Positions 25,533 through 34,563 of a DNA stretch of 64,000 bases are shown here, in pieces. The DNA lies in contig NZ_FTNM01000003.1 in the NCBI RefSeq assembly GCF_900156415.1, positions 310,001-374,000 on the forward strand, written 5' to 3'. This stretch comes from Pontibacter lucknowensis (GTDB lineage: Bacteria > Bacteroidota > Bacteroidia > Cytophagales > Hymenobacteraceae). The first letter of the stretch is position 1; each line of letters begins with the position of its first letter. The translations under genes were made by a program, and so were the position numbers. Below the pieces are notes generated by a model that was not told where the DNA came from, did no database searches, and saw nothing but the letters and a program-made list of their open reading frames with translations.

Positions 25533-25620
25533 TGTTAATTTCGCGAATTAAAAAGATTTGAGAATTTGGAGATTTGAAGGTTTGGAGATTGGAGAATGTG
25601 CTAATGGGTGAATAGGAAGG
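25533..25620 (+). repeat. Short imperfect GAGATTTG tandem repeats
   Basis: After nuoL the sequence runs through several copies of a unit like GAGAATTTG / GAGATTTGAAG / GTTTGGAGATTG (about 25553-25600). This low-complexity repeat flanks the palindromic element that follows. Its role is unknown. Confidence 0.45.
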
Positions 25621-25627
25621 CTTTTCT

Positions 25628-25743
25628 TGTCATCTCGACGATAGGAGAGATCTGGAGCTTCTCAAAACCTTCGCAGTATTCCAGATTTCTCTGAGCTGTA
25701 CTCGCCCCTTCGACTCATGTCTGGAGCATATTCGAAATGACAG
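25628..25743. repeat. REP/MITE-like palindromic repeat between nuoL and nuoM
   Basis: Outer arms TGTCATCTCGA (25628 on) and TCGAAATGACA (to about 25742) are inverted, and inside lie GGAGAGATCTGG and CCAGATTTCTCT arms. This 'GTCATCTCGACG...GGAGAGATCT' type is, as I recall, a recurrent intergenic repeat in many Bacteroidota genomes. It has no coding capacity and sits in the 376-bp gap between nuoL and nuoM. Confidence 0.65.
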
Positions 25744-25908
25744 CGAAGCATTGCAATCGATAAGATGCATGATTTACTAAGGTATAGCCGAAATCTAAAA
25801 GGAGGACTGACGATTGCGCAAGCGACTTTGGACCAAACAGGTTTCAACTCTTATCTTTTAACTCTTAACTAAAGAGTTTGCTTTTAACTAAAATAGAAAG
25901 CGTTTAGC
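25744..25908. other. Remaining leader region before nuoM
   Basis: About 165 bp with no gene. It contains one GGTATAGCC word, the run TCTTATCTTTTAACTCTTAAC, and TTTG at about 25878, but no complete TTTG-N19-TAnnTTTG promoter. Whether nuoM has its own promoter or depends on read-through from nuoL is not decided by the sequence. Confidence 0.3.
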
Positions 25909-27657
25909 TTGATGAATTATACTCTTTCCAGCCTTATTTTTCTCCCTCTGCTGGCAGCACTTGTGGTGTTGCTGTTGCCGACACGCATGCAGCAAGGTAT
26001 AAAAGCTGTGACGCTGGGTGGCACGCTGCTGCAGCTGGCCGTTGCCGTGTGGCTATACCTGGGCTTCGACGGCGCCTCAGTAGCAAATGGACAAACAGGC
26101 TATCAATTTGTGGAGAAGCTCAACTGGATCGGCTTTTCGCTGGGCAATCTGGGGCGCTTCCAGATCGAGTATTTTGTGGGAGTGGACGGTGTAAGCATCG
26201 GCATGGTGCTGCTCACGGGCATTGTGGGGGTGATCGGGGTGATCTCGTCCTGGAACATCAATAAAAACGTGAAGGGCTACTTCCTGCTATACCTACTGCT
26301 CATGACCAGCGTGATGGGCTGTTTTCTGGCCCTCGACTTCTTCCTCTTTTACCTCTTCTTCGAATTCATGCTCCTGCCGATGTACTTCCTCATTGGCATC
26401 TGGGGTGGCCCAAAACGGGAGTATGCTGCACTTAAGTTCTTCATCTATACCCTGATCGGTTCGCTTTTTATCCTGGTCGTGATGATCGGGCTCTATACCT
26501 CTGTGATAGATCCGGAGGCGACGGCGCAGCAAATGGGGCTGGTAGGGCAGAATGTCCCGGCTAGTCTGGACCTGATCCGTCAGATGCAGCAGATGCTGCA
26601 GCAGGGCACGATTGCGGAGGCCGACATGGTGCGCACTTTCAGCATACCGGCCATGATGGAGCCGGCCAACTTTATACCGGGTAGTCTGCTGCACGTGTTT
26701 TCGGGTGTTACGTTGTTTGACCTTCCACTTCGTTTTGTGGCCTTCCTGCTGGTGCTGGCTGGCTTCCTGATCAAGGTGCCGTCGGTGCCGGTGCATACCT
26801 GGTTGCCCGATGCGCACGTAGAAGCACCTACGCCAATCTCAGTACTGCTGGCTGCTATCCTGCTGAAGGTGGGCGGCTACGGACTGATTCGGATTGTGTA
26901 CCCTGTTTTCCCGGATGCCGGGGCTTACTTCTCGACCTTTGTTGGCGGACTGGGAGTGCTCTCTATTATCTATGGAGCGCTCTGTGCACTGGCCATGAAC
27001 GATCTTAAAAAGCTGATCGCTTACTCTTCGGTGTCACACATGGGCTTTGTACTGCTGGGGCTGGCTTCGCTCACCAACGAAGGCGTGAACGGTGCCATCT
27101 ACATGATGTTCAGCCACGGTCTTATCTCAGCCATGCTCTTCCTGGTGGTGGGCGTTATCTACGACCGGGCACACGACCGCATGATCCTCAATTTCCGGGG
27201 ACTTGCCAGGCGCATGCCGGCTTATACCGCTTTTGTCGTGGTGGCCTTTTTTGCCTCGCTTGGTTTGCCTGGTTTCTCAGGTTTTATCGCCGAGCTGTTG
27301 GTGCTGCTGGGTAGCTTCAGTGCACCGGAGGCGACGGGTATGTTGCCGCGCTGGATGGCAGTGGTCGCGGTGATCGGCTTGCTGCTGTCGGCGGCCTATT
27401 ACCTGTGGGCACTGCAGCGCATGTTCTTCGGTAAGTACTGGATCTTCCCGGAACTGCGCGAGAAGGCCATTATCTCAGATCTGACTAAACGCGAGTACCT
27501 GATGCTGGTGCCGTTGGCGATACTAGCACTGCTCTTCGGCATCTTCCCGCACCTGCTGCTCGACAAGACAGGCATGTCCGTGACGGGCTTTACGGAGCTG
27601 GTGCTGCGAAACGGACAGGAGCAACTGAACATCTTGCAAGCGATTTTACACAAATAA
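25909..27657 (+). CDS. nuoM: NADH-quinone oxidoreductase subunit M
   Basis: This 582-residue membrane protein has about fourteen helices and the NuoM family core: the glutamate-bearing FLFYLFFEFMLLPMYFLIGIWGG region, KVPSVPVHTWLPDAHVEAPTPISV, and KKLIAYSSVSHMGFV. It is the middle antiporter-like subunit of complex I. The start ATG at 25909 is typical (MNYTLSSLIFLP after one extra Met). It is followed after 34 bp by nuoN, with a hairpin between them. Confidence 0.94.
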   Translation: MMNYTLSSLIFLPLLAALVVLLLPTRMQQGIKAVTLGGTLLQLAVAVWLYLGFDGASVANGQTGYQFVEKLNWIGFSLGNLGRFQIEYFVGVDGVSIGMVLLTGIVGVIGVISSWNINKNVKGYFLLYLLLMTSVMGCFLALDFFLFYLFFEFMLLPMYFLIGIWGGPKREYAALKFFIYTLIGSLFILVVMIGLYTSVIDPEATAQQMGLVGQNVPASLDLIRQMQQMLQQGTIAEADMVRTFSIPAMMEPANFIPGSLLHVFSGVTLFDLPLRFVAFLLVLAGFLIKVPSVPVHTWLPDAHVEAPTPISVLLAAILLKVGGYGLIRIVYPVFPDAGAYFSTFVGGLGVLSIIYGALCALAMNDLKKLIAYSSVSHMGFVLLGLASLTNEGVNGAIYMMFSHGLISAMLFLVVGVIYDRAHDRMILNFRGLARRMPAYTAFVVVAFFASLGLPGFSGFIAELLVLLGSFSAPEATGMLPRWMAVVAVIGLLLSAAYYLWALQRMFFGKYWIFPELREKAIISDLTKREYLMLVPLAILALLFGIFPHLLLDKTGMSVTGFTELVLRNGQEQLNILQAILHK

Positions 27658-27662
27658 CAGAT

Positions 27663-27690
27663 GCGCCTGACGGGATGTCCCTTCAGGCGC
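27663..27690 (+). other. Hairpin between nuoM and nuoN
   Basis: GCGCCTGA and TCAGGCGC form an 8-bp stem, extended inward by GGG/CCC. No T-run follows, so it looks like an mRNA stability or processing structure rather than a terminator. Confidence 0.45.
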
Positions 27691-27691
27691 C

Positions 27692-29224
27692 TTGACTTAT
27701 ACCTTATACCGACACGTGGAAGAACAGGCAGCATACCTCACCCAGGCCATCGACAGCATTTTAGCTGGAGCAGGCTCGCTGCTGCCCGAACTGCTGCTGG
27801 CCATCTTTTTCCTGCTGCTGGTTACGCTCGACCTGTTTAAGTCTAAAACAGTAAAGCGACTACTACCCTGGGTGGCACTGACCGGTCTGTTCTCGGTACT
27901 GGTGCTGCTGGTGCTGGACAGACACGTGGCTGAGGTGCAGTTCCTGAACCTGTTGCGCTCCGACGGCATTGCACGCTACGCAGGTATACTCTTCAGCCTG
28001 ACGGGGATCTTCACCATCCTGCTCTCGCTGCAGAACCCGAAAATAGAAAAGCGCAAGCAGGGTGAAGGCCGTGGTGAGTACTATGCCCTGATCCTGATGC
28101 TCGTGCTGGGACTCAACCTGATGGCCAAGTCCGTGAACCTGCTGATGGTTTTCCTGGCGATCGAGGTCGTTTCCATTGCCTCCTATATTCTGACGCTTAC
28201 GCTCAAAGAAGAGAAAAGAGCCGTGGAGGCAGGCCTGAAGTATGTGCTATACGGGACGTTGTCGGCCGGGGTGATGCTCTACGGCATGTCCTTTTTCTAT
28301 GGCCTCACCGGTTCGCTGGATTATACCTTGGTTTCGTTCTGGCGCAGTCTGCTCGAAGCCAGTCCGCTGATGGTGACGGTGGCGGCCATACTGGTGTTTG
28401 CTGGCTTTCTGTTCAAAATATCGGCTGCGCCTTTTCACTTCTGGACGCCGGATGTTTACCAGGGAGCGCCCATGCCGATTGTGGCACTTTTCTCCACTGG
28501 TCCTAAAATGGCGGGCATCATCGTCATCTTGCGCTTTGTGGCCGCCTTTGCCGACCCAACCATTGCCAATGCTTTTTCCGATGTGCAGCTGTTCTTAGGT
28601 ATAGCCGCCCTGGCAACACTGGCGGTCGGTAACTTCACGGCGCTCTGGCAGCGCACGCCACGTCGCCTGATGGCTTTCTCTTCGGTATCGCATGCCGGTT
28701 TTCTGCTGATGGCGCTGTTGGCTTTTGGCAGTGACTATACCGTGAGCGTGCTGTTTTACATGACCGTGCTGCTCTTTATGAACTTCGGCATGTTCCTGTT
28801 CCTGCAGATGGCCGAGGATAACTGGCAGGTACGTACACTCGAGGATTTTCAGGGGATGGGTCCCCGCATGCCGTTTGCCGGCATCATGGCGTTGCTATAC
28901 CTGCTTTCGCTCACAGGACTTCCGCCTCTGGCCGGTTTCATGGGCAAGCTGCTTGTCTTTAGCAATGTGTGGGAAGCTTATACCTCAACCAGTCAGCCGA
29001 TGCTACTGGTGCTGCTCGTGGCTGGCATCCTGCTAACAGGGGCGGCTTTGTTCTACTATATCAAAATACCATATTACCTTTTCCTGAAAAGGAATCAAAC
29101 TAACGAAAATTTAGTTATTTCACTGTCAAATAAGCTGCTGCTGGTTTTATTTGCTTTGCCGCTGCTGGTCTTCTTTTTTAAGCCTGACCTGTTGCTGCAC
29201 TGGATAGAAAAACTGCTGGCCTAG
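27692..29224 (+). CDS. nuoN: NADH-quinone oxidoreductase subunit N
   Basis: This protein of about 510 residues has fourteen membrane helices and NuoN hallmarks: MVFLAIEVVSIASYILT, FKISAAPFHFWTPDVYQGAP in parts, and LMAFSSVSHAGF. It is the proximal antiporter-like subunit of complex I. The start is uncertain: TTG at 27692 (MTYTLYRHV) or GTG at 27716 (start at VEEQAAYLTQ); no ATG fits. It is the last nuo gene here and is followed after 16 bp by purF. Confidence 0.93.
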   Translation: MTYTLYRHVEEQAAYLTQAIDSILAGAGSLLPELLLAIFFLLLVTLDLFKSKTVKRLLPWVALTGLFSVLVLLVLDRHVAEVQFLNLLRSDGIARYAGILFSLTGIFTILLSLQNPKIEKRKQGEGRGEYYALILMLVLGLNLMAKSVNLLMVFLAIEVVSIASYILTLTLKEEKRAVEAGLKYVLYGTLSAGVMLYGMSFFYGLTGSLDYTLVSFWRSLLEASPLMVTVAAILVFAGFLFKISAAPFHFWTPDVYQGAPMPIVALFSTGPKMAGIIVILRFVAAFADPTIANAFSDVQLFLGIAALATLAVGNFTALWQRTPRRLMAFSSVSHAGFLLMALLAFGSDYTVSVLFYMTVLLFMNFGMFLFLQMAEDNWQVRTLEDFQGMGPRMPFAGIMALLYLLSLTGLPPLAGFMGKLLVFSNVWEAYTSTSQPMLLVLLVAGILLTGAALFYYIKIPYYLFLKRNQTNENLVISLSNKLLLVLFALPLLVFFFKPDLLLHWIEKLLA

Positions 29225-29240
29225 ATACTTTTACAACCCT

Positions 29241-31133
29241 ATGAGCGATTCTATTAAGCACGAGTGTGGTATAGCCCTGATCAGGCTCCGAAAACCAATC
29301 GAATATTACGTTGAAAAGTATGGCACTCCGATGTACGGTGTCAACAAGCTATACCTGCTGATGCAAAAACAGCACAACCGCGGACAGGACGGTGCAGGGG
29401 TAGCCAGTATTAAAATAGACGCGGGACCGGGTATGGAGTACATCAGCCGCTTCCGCTCTGTGAAGACCCGCGCCATCGACAGTATTTTTGGCAAGATCGG
29501 CAAGGAGTTCAAAAAACTAAAAGAAGATCAGCCTGAGAAAGCACTGAATACGGATTGGGTATGGCAGAACCTGCCTTTCCTAGGTGATGTATACCTGGGC
29601 CACCTGCGCTATGGTACCCATGGCATCAACAGCGTGGACAACTGCCATCCGATGGTGCGCGAAAACAACTGGCGCAGCCGCAGTCTGGCCGTGGCTGGCA
29701 ACTTCAACATGACCAACGTGGACGAGCAGTTCCACAAACTCATCGAACTGGGTCAGCATCCGAAGCAAAAATCTGACACCATCACGGTGCTTGAAAAGAT
29801 CGGCCACTTCCTGGACGAGGAAAACCAGATGCTGTTCGAGTCTTACAAGGACGAATACTCCAACAAAGAGATCACTTCGCTGATCGAAGATAACCTGAGC
29901 CTACAGCGCGTGCTGAAGCGTGCCTGTAAGGACTTTGACGGAGGCTACGCGATGGCAGGCCTTACGGGCTACGGCGCCTCTTTTGTGGTGCGTGACCCGA
30001 ACGGCATACGCCCGGCCTATTATTACATGGACGACGAGGTGATCGTGGTGGCATCTGAGAAACCGGCCATCAAGACCGCTTTTGACATAGAATACAGTGA
30101 AATCCGGGAGATCACGCCTGGTCATGCCCTGATCGTGGATAAGGCTGGTAATGCGGACCTGAAAGAGATACTGCCGCAGCTCGAGAAAAAATCCTGTAGT
30201 TTTGAGCGCATCTACTTCTCCCGTGGCAACGACCCGGAGATCTATGAAGAGCGCAAGAACATGGGCCGTCGCCTGTGCCCGCAAATTCTGGAAGCGATCA
30301 ACTACGACCTGAAAAATACGGTGTTCTCTTACATTCCGAACACGGCCGAAACCTCGTGGTTGGGCATGATGAAAGGGATAGAAGATCACCTGCGAGCCTA
30401 CCGGAAGCAGGCCATCCTGAACCAGGAGCTGAGCGAAGAGCAGCTTGATGAGATCCTGCAATTTAAACCGCGAGCCGAGAAACTCGTGATCAAAGACGTG
30501 AAGCTGCGTACCTTCATCACGGACAACGACAGCCGCGACGATCTGGTAACGCACGTGTACGACACGACTTACGAGGTGGTGAAGAAAGGCATCGACACGC
30601 TGGTGGTGCTCGACGACTCCATCGTGCGCGGCACGACGCTGGAGAAAAGTATCATCAAGATGCTCGACAAACTGGAGCCGAAGAAGATCATCATCGTATC
30701 GTGCGCTCCGCAGATCCGCTACCCGGACTGCTACGGCATTGATATGTCGCGTGTGAAAGAGTTTGTGGCCTTCCGTGCTATGCTGGCTCTGCTGAAAGAC
30801 CGTGACATGTACTACAAAGTGGACGAGATATACGACAAAATACAGGCCGTGCAGGGTACGCCAGCCATCATGGAGACCAACTATGTGAAGGAGCTGTTTG
30901 ACCTGTTCACGCACGATGAACTGTCAGCCAAAGTATCGGAGATCGTGAAAGCGCCAGAAGTGAACGCCGAAGTACAGGTGATCTACCAGCGTATTGAAGA
31001 CCTGCACCTGGCCTGCCCGAACCACAAAGGCGACTGGTACTTCACTGGCAACTATCCGACTCCGGGAGGAACCCGTGTAGTAAACCGTGCCTTCATGAAT
31101 TTTGTGGAGAACAAGGCCGTACGTGCTTACTAA
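29241..31133 (+). CDS. purF: Amidophosphoribosyltransferase, long Bacteroidota form
   Basis: This 630-residue protein has an N-terminal glutamine amidotransferase domain with the nucleophile at Cys9 (HECGIA) and a phosphoribosyltransferase domain with the PRPP-binding loop VVLDDSIVRGTTLEKS near residues 454-470. It makes phosphoribosylamine, the first step of purine synthesis. It is longer than the approximately 500-residue classical PurF, with insertions in the amidotransferase half (KPIEYYVEKYGTPMYGVNK). Bacteroidota often have a second, longer paralogue of this kind, so whether this is the main enzyme is open. It may be co-transcribed with nuoN. Confidence 0.85.
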   Translation: MSDSIKHECGIALIRLRKPIEYYVEKYGTPMYGVNKLYLLMQKQHNRGQDGAGVASIKIDAGPGMEYISRFRSVKTRAIDSIFGKIGKEFKKLKEDQPEKALNTDWVWQNLPFLGDVYLGHLRYGTHGINSVDNCHPMVRENNWRSRSLAVAGNFNMTNVDEQFHKLIELGQHPKQKSDTITVLEKIGHFLDEENQMLFESYKDEYSNKEITSLIEDNLSLQRVLKRACKDFDGGYAMAGLTGYGASFVVRDPNGIRPAYYYMDDEVIVVASEKPAIKTAFDIEYSEIREITPGHALIVDKAGNADLKEILPQLEKKSCSFERIYFSRGNDPEIYEERKNMGRRLCPQILEAINYDLKNTVFSYIPNTAETSWLGMMKGIEDHLRAYRKQAILNQELSEEQLDEILQFKPRAEKLVIKDVKLRTFITDNDSRDDLVTHVYDTTYEVVKKGIDTLVVLDDSIVRGTTLEKSIIKMLDKLEPKKIIIVSCAPQIRYPDCYGIDMSRVKEFVAFRAMLALLKDRDMYYKVDEIYDKIQAVQGTPAIMETNYVKELFDLFTHDELSAKVSEIVKAPEVNAEVQVIYQRIEDLHLACPNHKGDWYFTGNYPTPGGTRVVNRAFMNFVENKAVRAY

Positions 31134-31153
31134 CCAGTGTTAAATTTTGTATC

Positions 31154-31188
31154 AAAAGCCTGTTCTACAAAGGACAGGCTTTTTTTTG
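31154..31188 (+). terminator. Intrinsic terminator after purF
   Basis: AAAAGCCTGT (31154-31163) pairs with ACAGGCTTTT (31174-31183) and is followed by further T residues to 31187. Confidence 0.85.
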
Positions 31189-31319
31189 CCTGTTGATTCA
31201 TAAGAGGTATCAAAAAGGCTGTATGATCGTTGTGTTCTGAACAATTCTGCCGTTACCGCCTTTTAACCAAAGCGAGGCCTGGTCGTTAACTTAAAACAGG
31301 CCAGGCGCTATCACTAAAC

Positions 31320-32234
31320 ATGGAGCACAAACAAAGCTTTTGGGTAAAGATAAAAGAGATACTGAAGGACTCATACAAGAACTTTCAGCGGGGCGAGCCT
31401 ATTGTGTATAGTGCAGCCATCGCCTTTTTCACAATCTTCTCCCTACCTGCTATTTTGATAGTGCTGACGCTGGCTGGCTCCATCTTCTTCTCTGAAGAGA
31501 CTGTTCAGGCAGAGATCGTCAAGCAAATGGAGGATCTGATGAGTGAGGAGGTTGGCAAGCAGGTAAGTGACTTGTTGGATAATGTGACACAGATACCAAT
31601 TGGGTTTTGGAGCGTCCTGATCGGGGTGGCCGTGGTGGTGAAAAGCGCTACTATTATTTTCTTCATTATGCAGAAAGCCCTGAACTCAGTCTGGCAAATT
31701 AGGGTGAAGCATGATGTCAACTACCTGAAGCTGCTTCGCCATCGCCTTGTGACATTAGGCATCGTAGCAGGGCTGGGGTTCCTGCTGATGACGAGTCTGA
31801 TACTGGATGCAGCGCTGATGGTGTTCAACGAGGAGCTTTACGACTTGCTGGAGGAGCACCTGACCTCAGCCATAAAACTGATCAAGACTGCTTTTTCAAT
31901 ACTGGTTGTGCTCACTTTTTTTACGGCCATCCACAAGATACTCCCCGATGCCAAAGTGCAGTGGCGGGACGCACTGGCCGGAGGCATCATCACCTCCATT
32001 CTGTTTCTGATCGGCAAAGAGGTGATTGACTATATTCTGAGCAGTGTAAAAGTGGTCGGCTTCTATGCTGCGGCAGGATCGTTTGTTGTGGTGTTGCTCT
32101 GGGTATTCTACTCCTCTGTTATCCTGATGCTTGGTGCTGAAGTAACCAGAGCTTACGCCAACAACCACGGACGTAAAGTGGAACCTTCCGAAATTGCAGA
32201 GAAGTACGAGAAGGTGAATGGGGATAAAAGCTAA
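31320..32234 (+). CDS. YihY/BrkB-family inner-membrane protein
   Basis: This 304-residue protein has about six membrane helices and the YihY family marks: YSAAIAFFTIFSLPA near the N-terminus, WQIRVKHDVNYLKLLRHR after the second helix, and AAAGSFVVVLLWVFYSS near the end. These proteins were once misnamed ribonuclease BN; the present view is an envelope or transport role. It is a single gene flanked by terminators. Confidence 0.88.
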   Translation: MEHKQSFWVKIKEILKDSYKNFQRGEPIVYSAAIAFFTIFSLPAILIVLTLAGSIFFSEETVQAEIVKQMEDLMSEEVGKQVSDLLDNVTQIPIGFWSVLIGVAVVVKSATIIFFIMQKALNSVWQIRVKHDVNYLKLLRHRLVTLGIVAGLGFLLMTSLILDAALMVFNEELYDLLEEHLTSAIKLIKTAFSILVVLTFFTAIHKILPDAKVQWRDALAGGIITSILFLIGKEVIDYILSSVKVVGFYAAAGSFVVVLLWVFYSSVILMLGAEVTRAYANNHGRKVEPSEIAEKYEKVNGDKS

Positions 32235-32266
32235 AAAGGTGCCTCTGTATGGAAGAGACACCTTTT
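32235..32266 (+). terminator. Intrinsic terminator after the yihY-like gene
   Basis: AAAGGTG and CACCTTT arms, with one mismatch further in, form a hairpin ending in TTTT at 32263-32266. It also faces the convergent lipoprotein gene. Confidence 0.65.
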
Positions 32267-32287
32267 AGAGAGTGTATTATTGATTAA

Positions 32288-33115
32288 TCAATTACCTCGT
32301 TGAGCCACTCTTGGGCCAGAATTTCCTGTATCGAATCTTGGAGCACCATCCGGTTTTGCAGTACGTATCGGGCCCATCTTATTTGAGATGATGACTGGTA
32401 CAGCGCCCGTCACGATTTTACCGTCCTGCACATCCGACTTTTTATACAGGGCAACAGTAAACCAATCATCAACATAGGCCTCATCCTCAAAGGTAAAGCA
32501 ATCCATGTAAGAAATGGTATTATTGGCTGCATCTAAGATGCCCTGCTTAAAGTATGATGTTGTCTCTGTTTCGCTAGCGTATTGGAACTCCCCTTTCACA
32601 TCGATGTAGTACTGGCTGAGATCAATATTGGATGAGTACTTGATAATGTAGTCATACTCATAGCAGCTGCCATTAGAACGTAGCCTTTTAGGCACTACAC
32701 TGGATCCGGTTTGTGACAGGCTCAGTTGAGGAGCACTCGCTGCAAAGTCCACCGAGTTCGCAGTGCAGTCACCGTGATTGTTAACAGTTGCCCGGACTTT
32801 GCCGTTTTCCTGTCCATATACCCAGTTTACTTCGGCTATTCCCTGAGCATTTGTGCTAGTTGTGTTCGTGCTTAAAGTGCCACCACCTTCTACTACTTCC
32901 CAACTAACCTGGGCATTCGAAACCGGATTACCTGAGGGGTCTGTGACCTTTACCTGTAATGGAGAAGTCATGGCCTGGCCTGGCATGCCGAGTTGGTCGT
33001 TGCCGTCATGCACCGCAATAGCGTTACATACAATGGGGTCGTCATCATCACAGCTTGTGAGGGTAGCACATAAAATTAGGATGAAGGTGAATCTTATGCT
33101 GTTTAAGAGCTTCAT
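32288..33115 (-). CDS. Lipoprotein with Big-1-like immunoglobulin domain
   Basis: The ATG at 33115 (MKLLNSIRF) gives 275 residues with a signal peptide and a TSC lipobox, then Asp residues. Residues about 30-125 read as a Big-1 type Ig-like domain (VKVTDPSGNPVSNAQVSWEV and GIAEVNWVYG). The C-terminal 140 residues are beta-rich with no family I recognise. It is a predicted envelope-surface lipoprotein of unknown role. A longer frame from 33166 would hide the signal peptide. Confidence 0.75.
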   Translation of the reverse strand: MKLLNSIRFTFILILCATLTSCDDDDPIVCNAIAVHDGNDQLGMPGQAMTSPLQVKVTDPSGNPVSNAQVSWEVVEGGGTLSTNTTSTNAQGIAEVNWVYGQENGKVRATVNNHGDCTANSVDFAASAPQLSLSQTGSSVVPKRLRSNGSCYEYDYIIKYSSNIDLSQYYIDVKGEFQYASETETTSYFKQGILDAANNTISYMDCFTFEDEAYVDDWFTVALYKKSDVQDGKIVTGAVPVIISNKMGPIRTAKPDGAPRFDTGNSGPRVAQRGN

Positions 33116-33284
33116 GAAAGAATAAATTGGAGATGTAAAATGGGATAGGACTTCAAATAAGCGCAATGCTACATAAAAGAAGCATTGAGTGGTGAGTGCC
33201 TATAAATACGGTTTTATCTTTTTATTGTTATATACAACTACCTTATTTATTCTTTAACTGCGATTTTTTAGGATAAGGGAGGGT

Positions 33285-33485
33285 TTATTTTGTCAGGTCA
33301 ACTATCGCCATGATGGCGAAGGCAACGGTGCCGCCATACACGGCAAATTTAGTGATAGGGGAGGCGTTGGAGAGAAAGGCAGTATGCTGGTTGTACTTGA
33401 TAACGCCCATAAGCGTTAGGGACAGGTATAGAAACAAAGCCAATGGAATGATATTGAAAAGGATCTCGAGGATGTCATTAGCCAT
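33285..33485 (-). CDS. Small two-helix membrane protein
   Basis: This 66-residue protein has two strong membrane helices (about 7-27 and 43-62) joined by a short polar loop. No family is recognised. A minus-strand TATATTTG box (33523-33516) lies about 31 bases before its start, supporting its own promoter; a TTG occurs at only 15 bp spacing. Confidence 0.6.
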   Translation of the reverse strand: MANDILEILFNIIPLALFLYLSLTLMGVIKYNQHTAFLSNASPITKFAVYGGTVAFAIMAIVDLTK

Positions 33486-33590
33486 AGGTACTGCTGTATT
33501 TTGTTAGTGATGTTGCAAATATAGGTATAAATGACAGGCAACAGTATCTTTGACCCAAGCAATACGAATAACTTAAGACTTCCCTGCTTT

Positions 33591-34046
33591 ATGACCCTAA
33601 ACAAAATCTGCAAAGCCTTCCACGAACTAACTCCCACTGAAATGTATGACATGCTGCGGCTACGCAGCGAAGTGTTTGTGGTGGAGCAGACCTGTGTGTT
33701 CCTTGATATGGATGACAAGGATCAGCTGTGCTATCATGTGCTGTTTTACAATGAAGAGAAGGTGTTGATAGCCACCTCCCGCTTAGTGCCAGCCGGAGTT
33801 TCTTATCCTGATATGATGTCGATCGGCCGCATCGTGACGAGCCAGTTGGTGCGTGGCACAGGGGTTGGCAAAGAGCTAGTTGAGATGTCGATTGAGGAGT
33901 GCTACCGCTTGTTTGGAAAAGGCCCGATCCGGATCGGGGCACAGCTTTATGCCAGAAAGTTTTACGAACGCTTCGGATTCGAACAGTCGAGCGAGGTATA
34001 CGACGAGGACGGTATCGACCATATCAAAATGGTGAAGCAGGTATAG
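33591..34046 (+). CDS. elaA: ElaA-type GNAT acetyltransferase
   Basis: The ATG at 33591 gives 151 residues of ElaA type: LRLRSEVFVVEQTCVFLDMDDKD in parts, HVLFYNEEKVLIATSRLVPAG, the acetyl-CoA-binding region RGTGVGKELVE, and the closing YERFGFEQSSEVYDEDGIDH. It should transfer an acetyl group from acetyl-CoA to an unknown amine. An upstream ATG at 33531 adds twenty unrelated residues and is less likely. Confidence 0.88.
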   Translation: MTLNKICKAFHELTPTEMYDMLRLRSEVFVVEQTCVFLDMDDKDQLCYHVLFYNEEKVLIATSRLVPAGVSYPDMMSIGRIVTSQLVRGTGVGKELVEMSIEECYRLFGKGPIRIGAQLYARKFYERFGFEQSSEVYDEDGIDHIKMVKQV

Positions 34047-34053
34047 CAAGTAG

Positions 34054-34083
34054 TTGAAGTATAGTGGTTTTTTATTATCTTGA
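34054..34083 (+). promoter_or_regulatory. Likely promoter of the 34103 lipoprotein gene
   Basis: TTG at 34054-34056, a 19-bp spacer and TATCTTGA at 34076-34083 fit the Bacteroidota promoter with mismatches at the end of the -7 element. The start codon follows 19 bases later. Confidence 0.4.
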
Positions 34084-34102
34084 TGTATAATCCCGCCACA
34101 AT

Positions 34103-34531
34103 ATGAAAACAAAGATATACCCGTATGCTTTGCTGTTGGCTCTCGTCTGCTTGCTAAGCAGCTGCACCAAAGAAGAGGATGACTACATCAGTAAATACTG
34201 TCCCGGTTCTTGCACCGAAGTAAGTGGGCAGGTGCTGCGGGGCAGTGGGCAGCCCATCAAAAACATGCAATTGCTCGTAACCTGGCAAAACCTGCGGACA
34301 TTCAAAGGAGACGGTGGCGGCATTATTCGGAAAAAGGCCGTGACCTACACCGACGATAACGGAAACTATACCTTGCGTTTTCTGCTCCGCGATGATGAAA
34401 TGGAGGAGGGGCACATTGAGGTAGCACCTCAGGGAAGAGGTTGCAGCCAGGTGAATTGTCAAAGCTATACCTTGTATTGGGATGTGCTGAAGCGCGATAC
34501 CACCTTCACGCACAATTTTCTGATCGACTAA
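34103..34531 (+). CDS. Lipoprotein with carboxypeptidase-regulatory-like fold
   Basis: This 142-residue protein has a signal peptide and an SSC lipobox near residue 21, then a beta-sandwich with GQVLRGSGQPIKNMQLLVTW and YTDDNGNYTLRF, in the style of carboxypeptidase-regulatory domains. Four further cysteines (CPGSC, GCSQVNC) may form disulphides. It probably forms a pair with the barrel protein 33 bp downstream. Confidence 0.7.
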   Translation: MKTKIYPYALLLALVCLLSSCTKEEDDYISKYCPGSCTEVSGQVLRGSGQPIKNMQLLVTWQNLRTFKGDGGGIIRKKAVTYTDDNGNYTLRFLLRDDEMEEGHIEVAPQGRGCSQVNCQSYTLYWDVLKRDTTFTHNFLID

Positions 34532-34563
34532 AGCACCTGCTCAGGCGGCAATACCTCTCTAAA

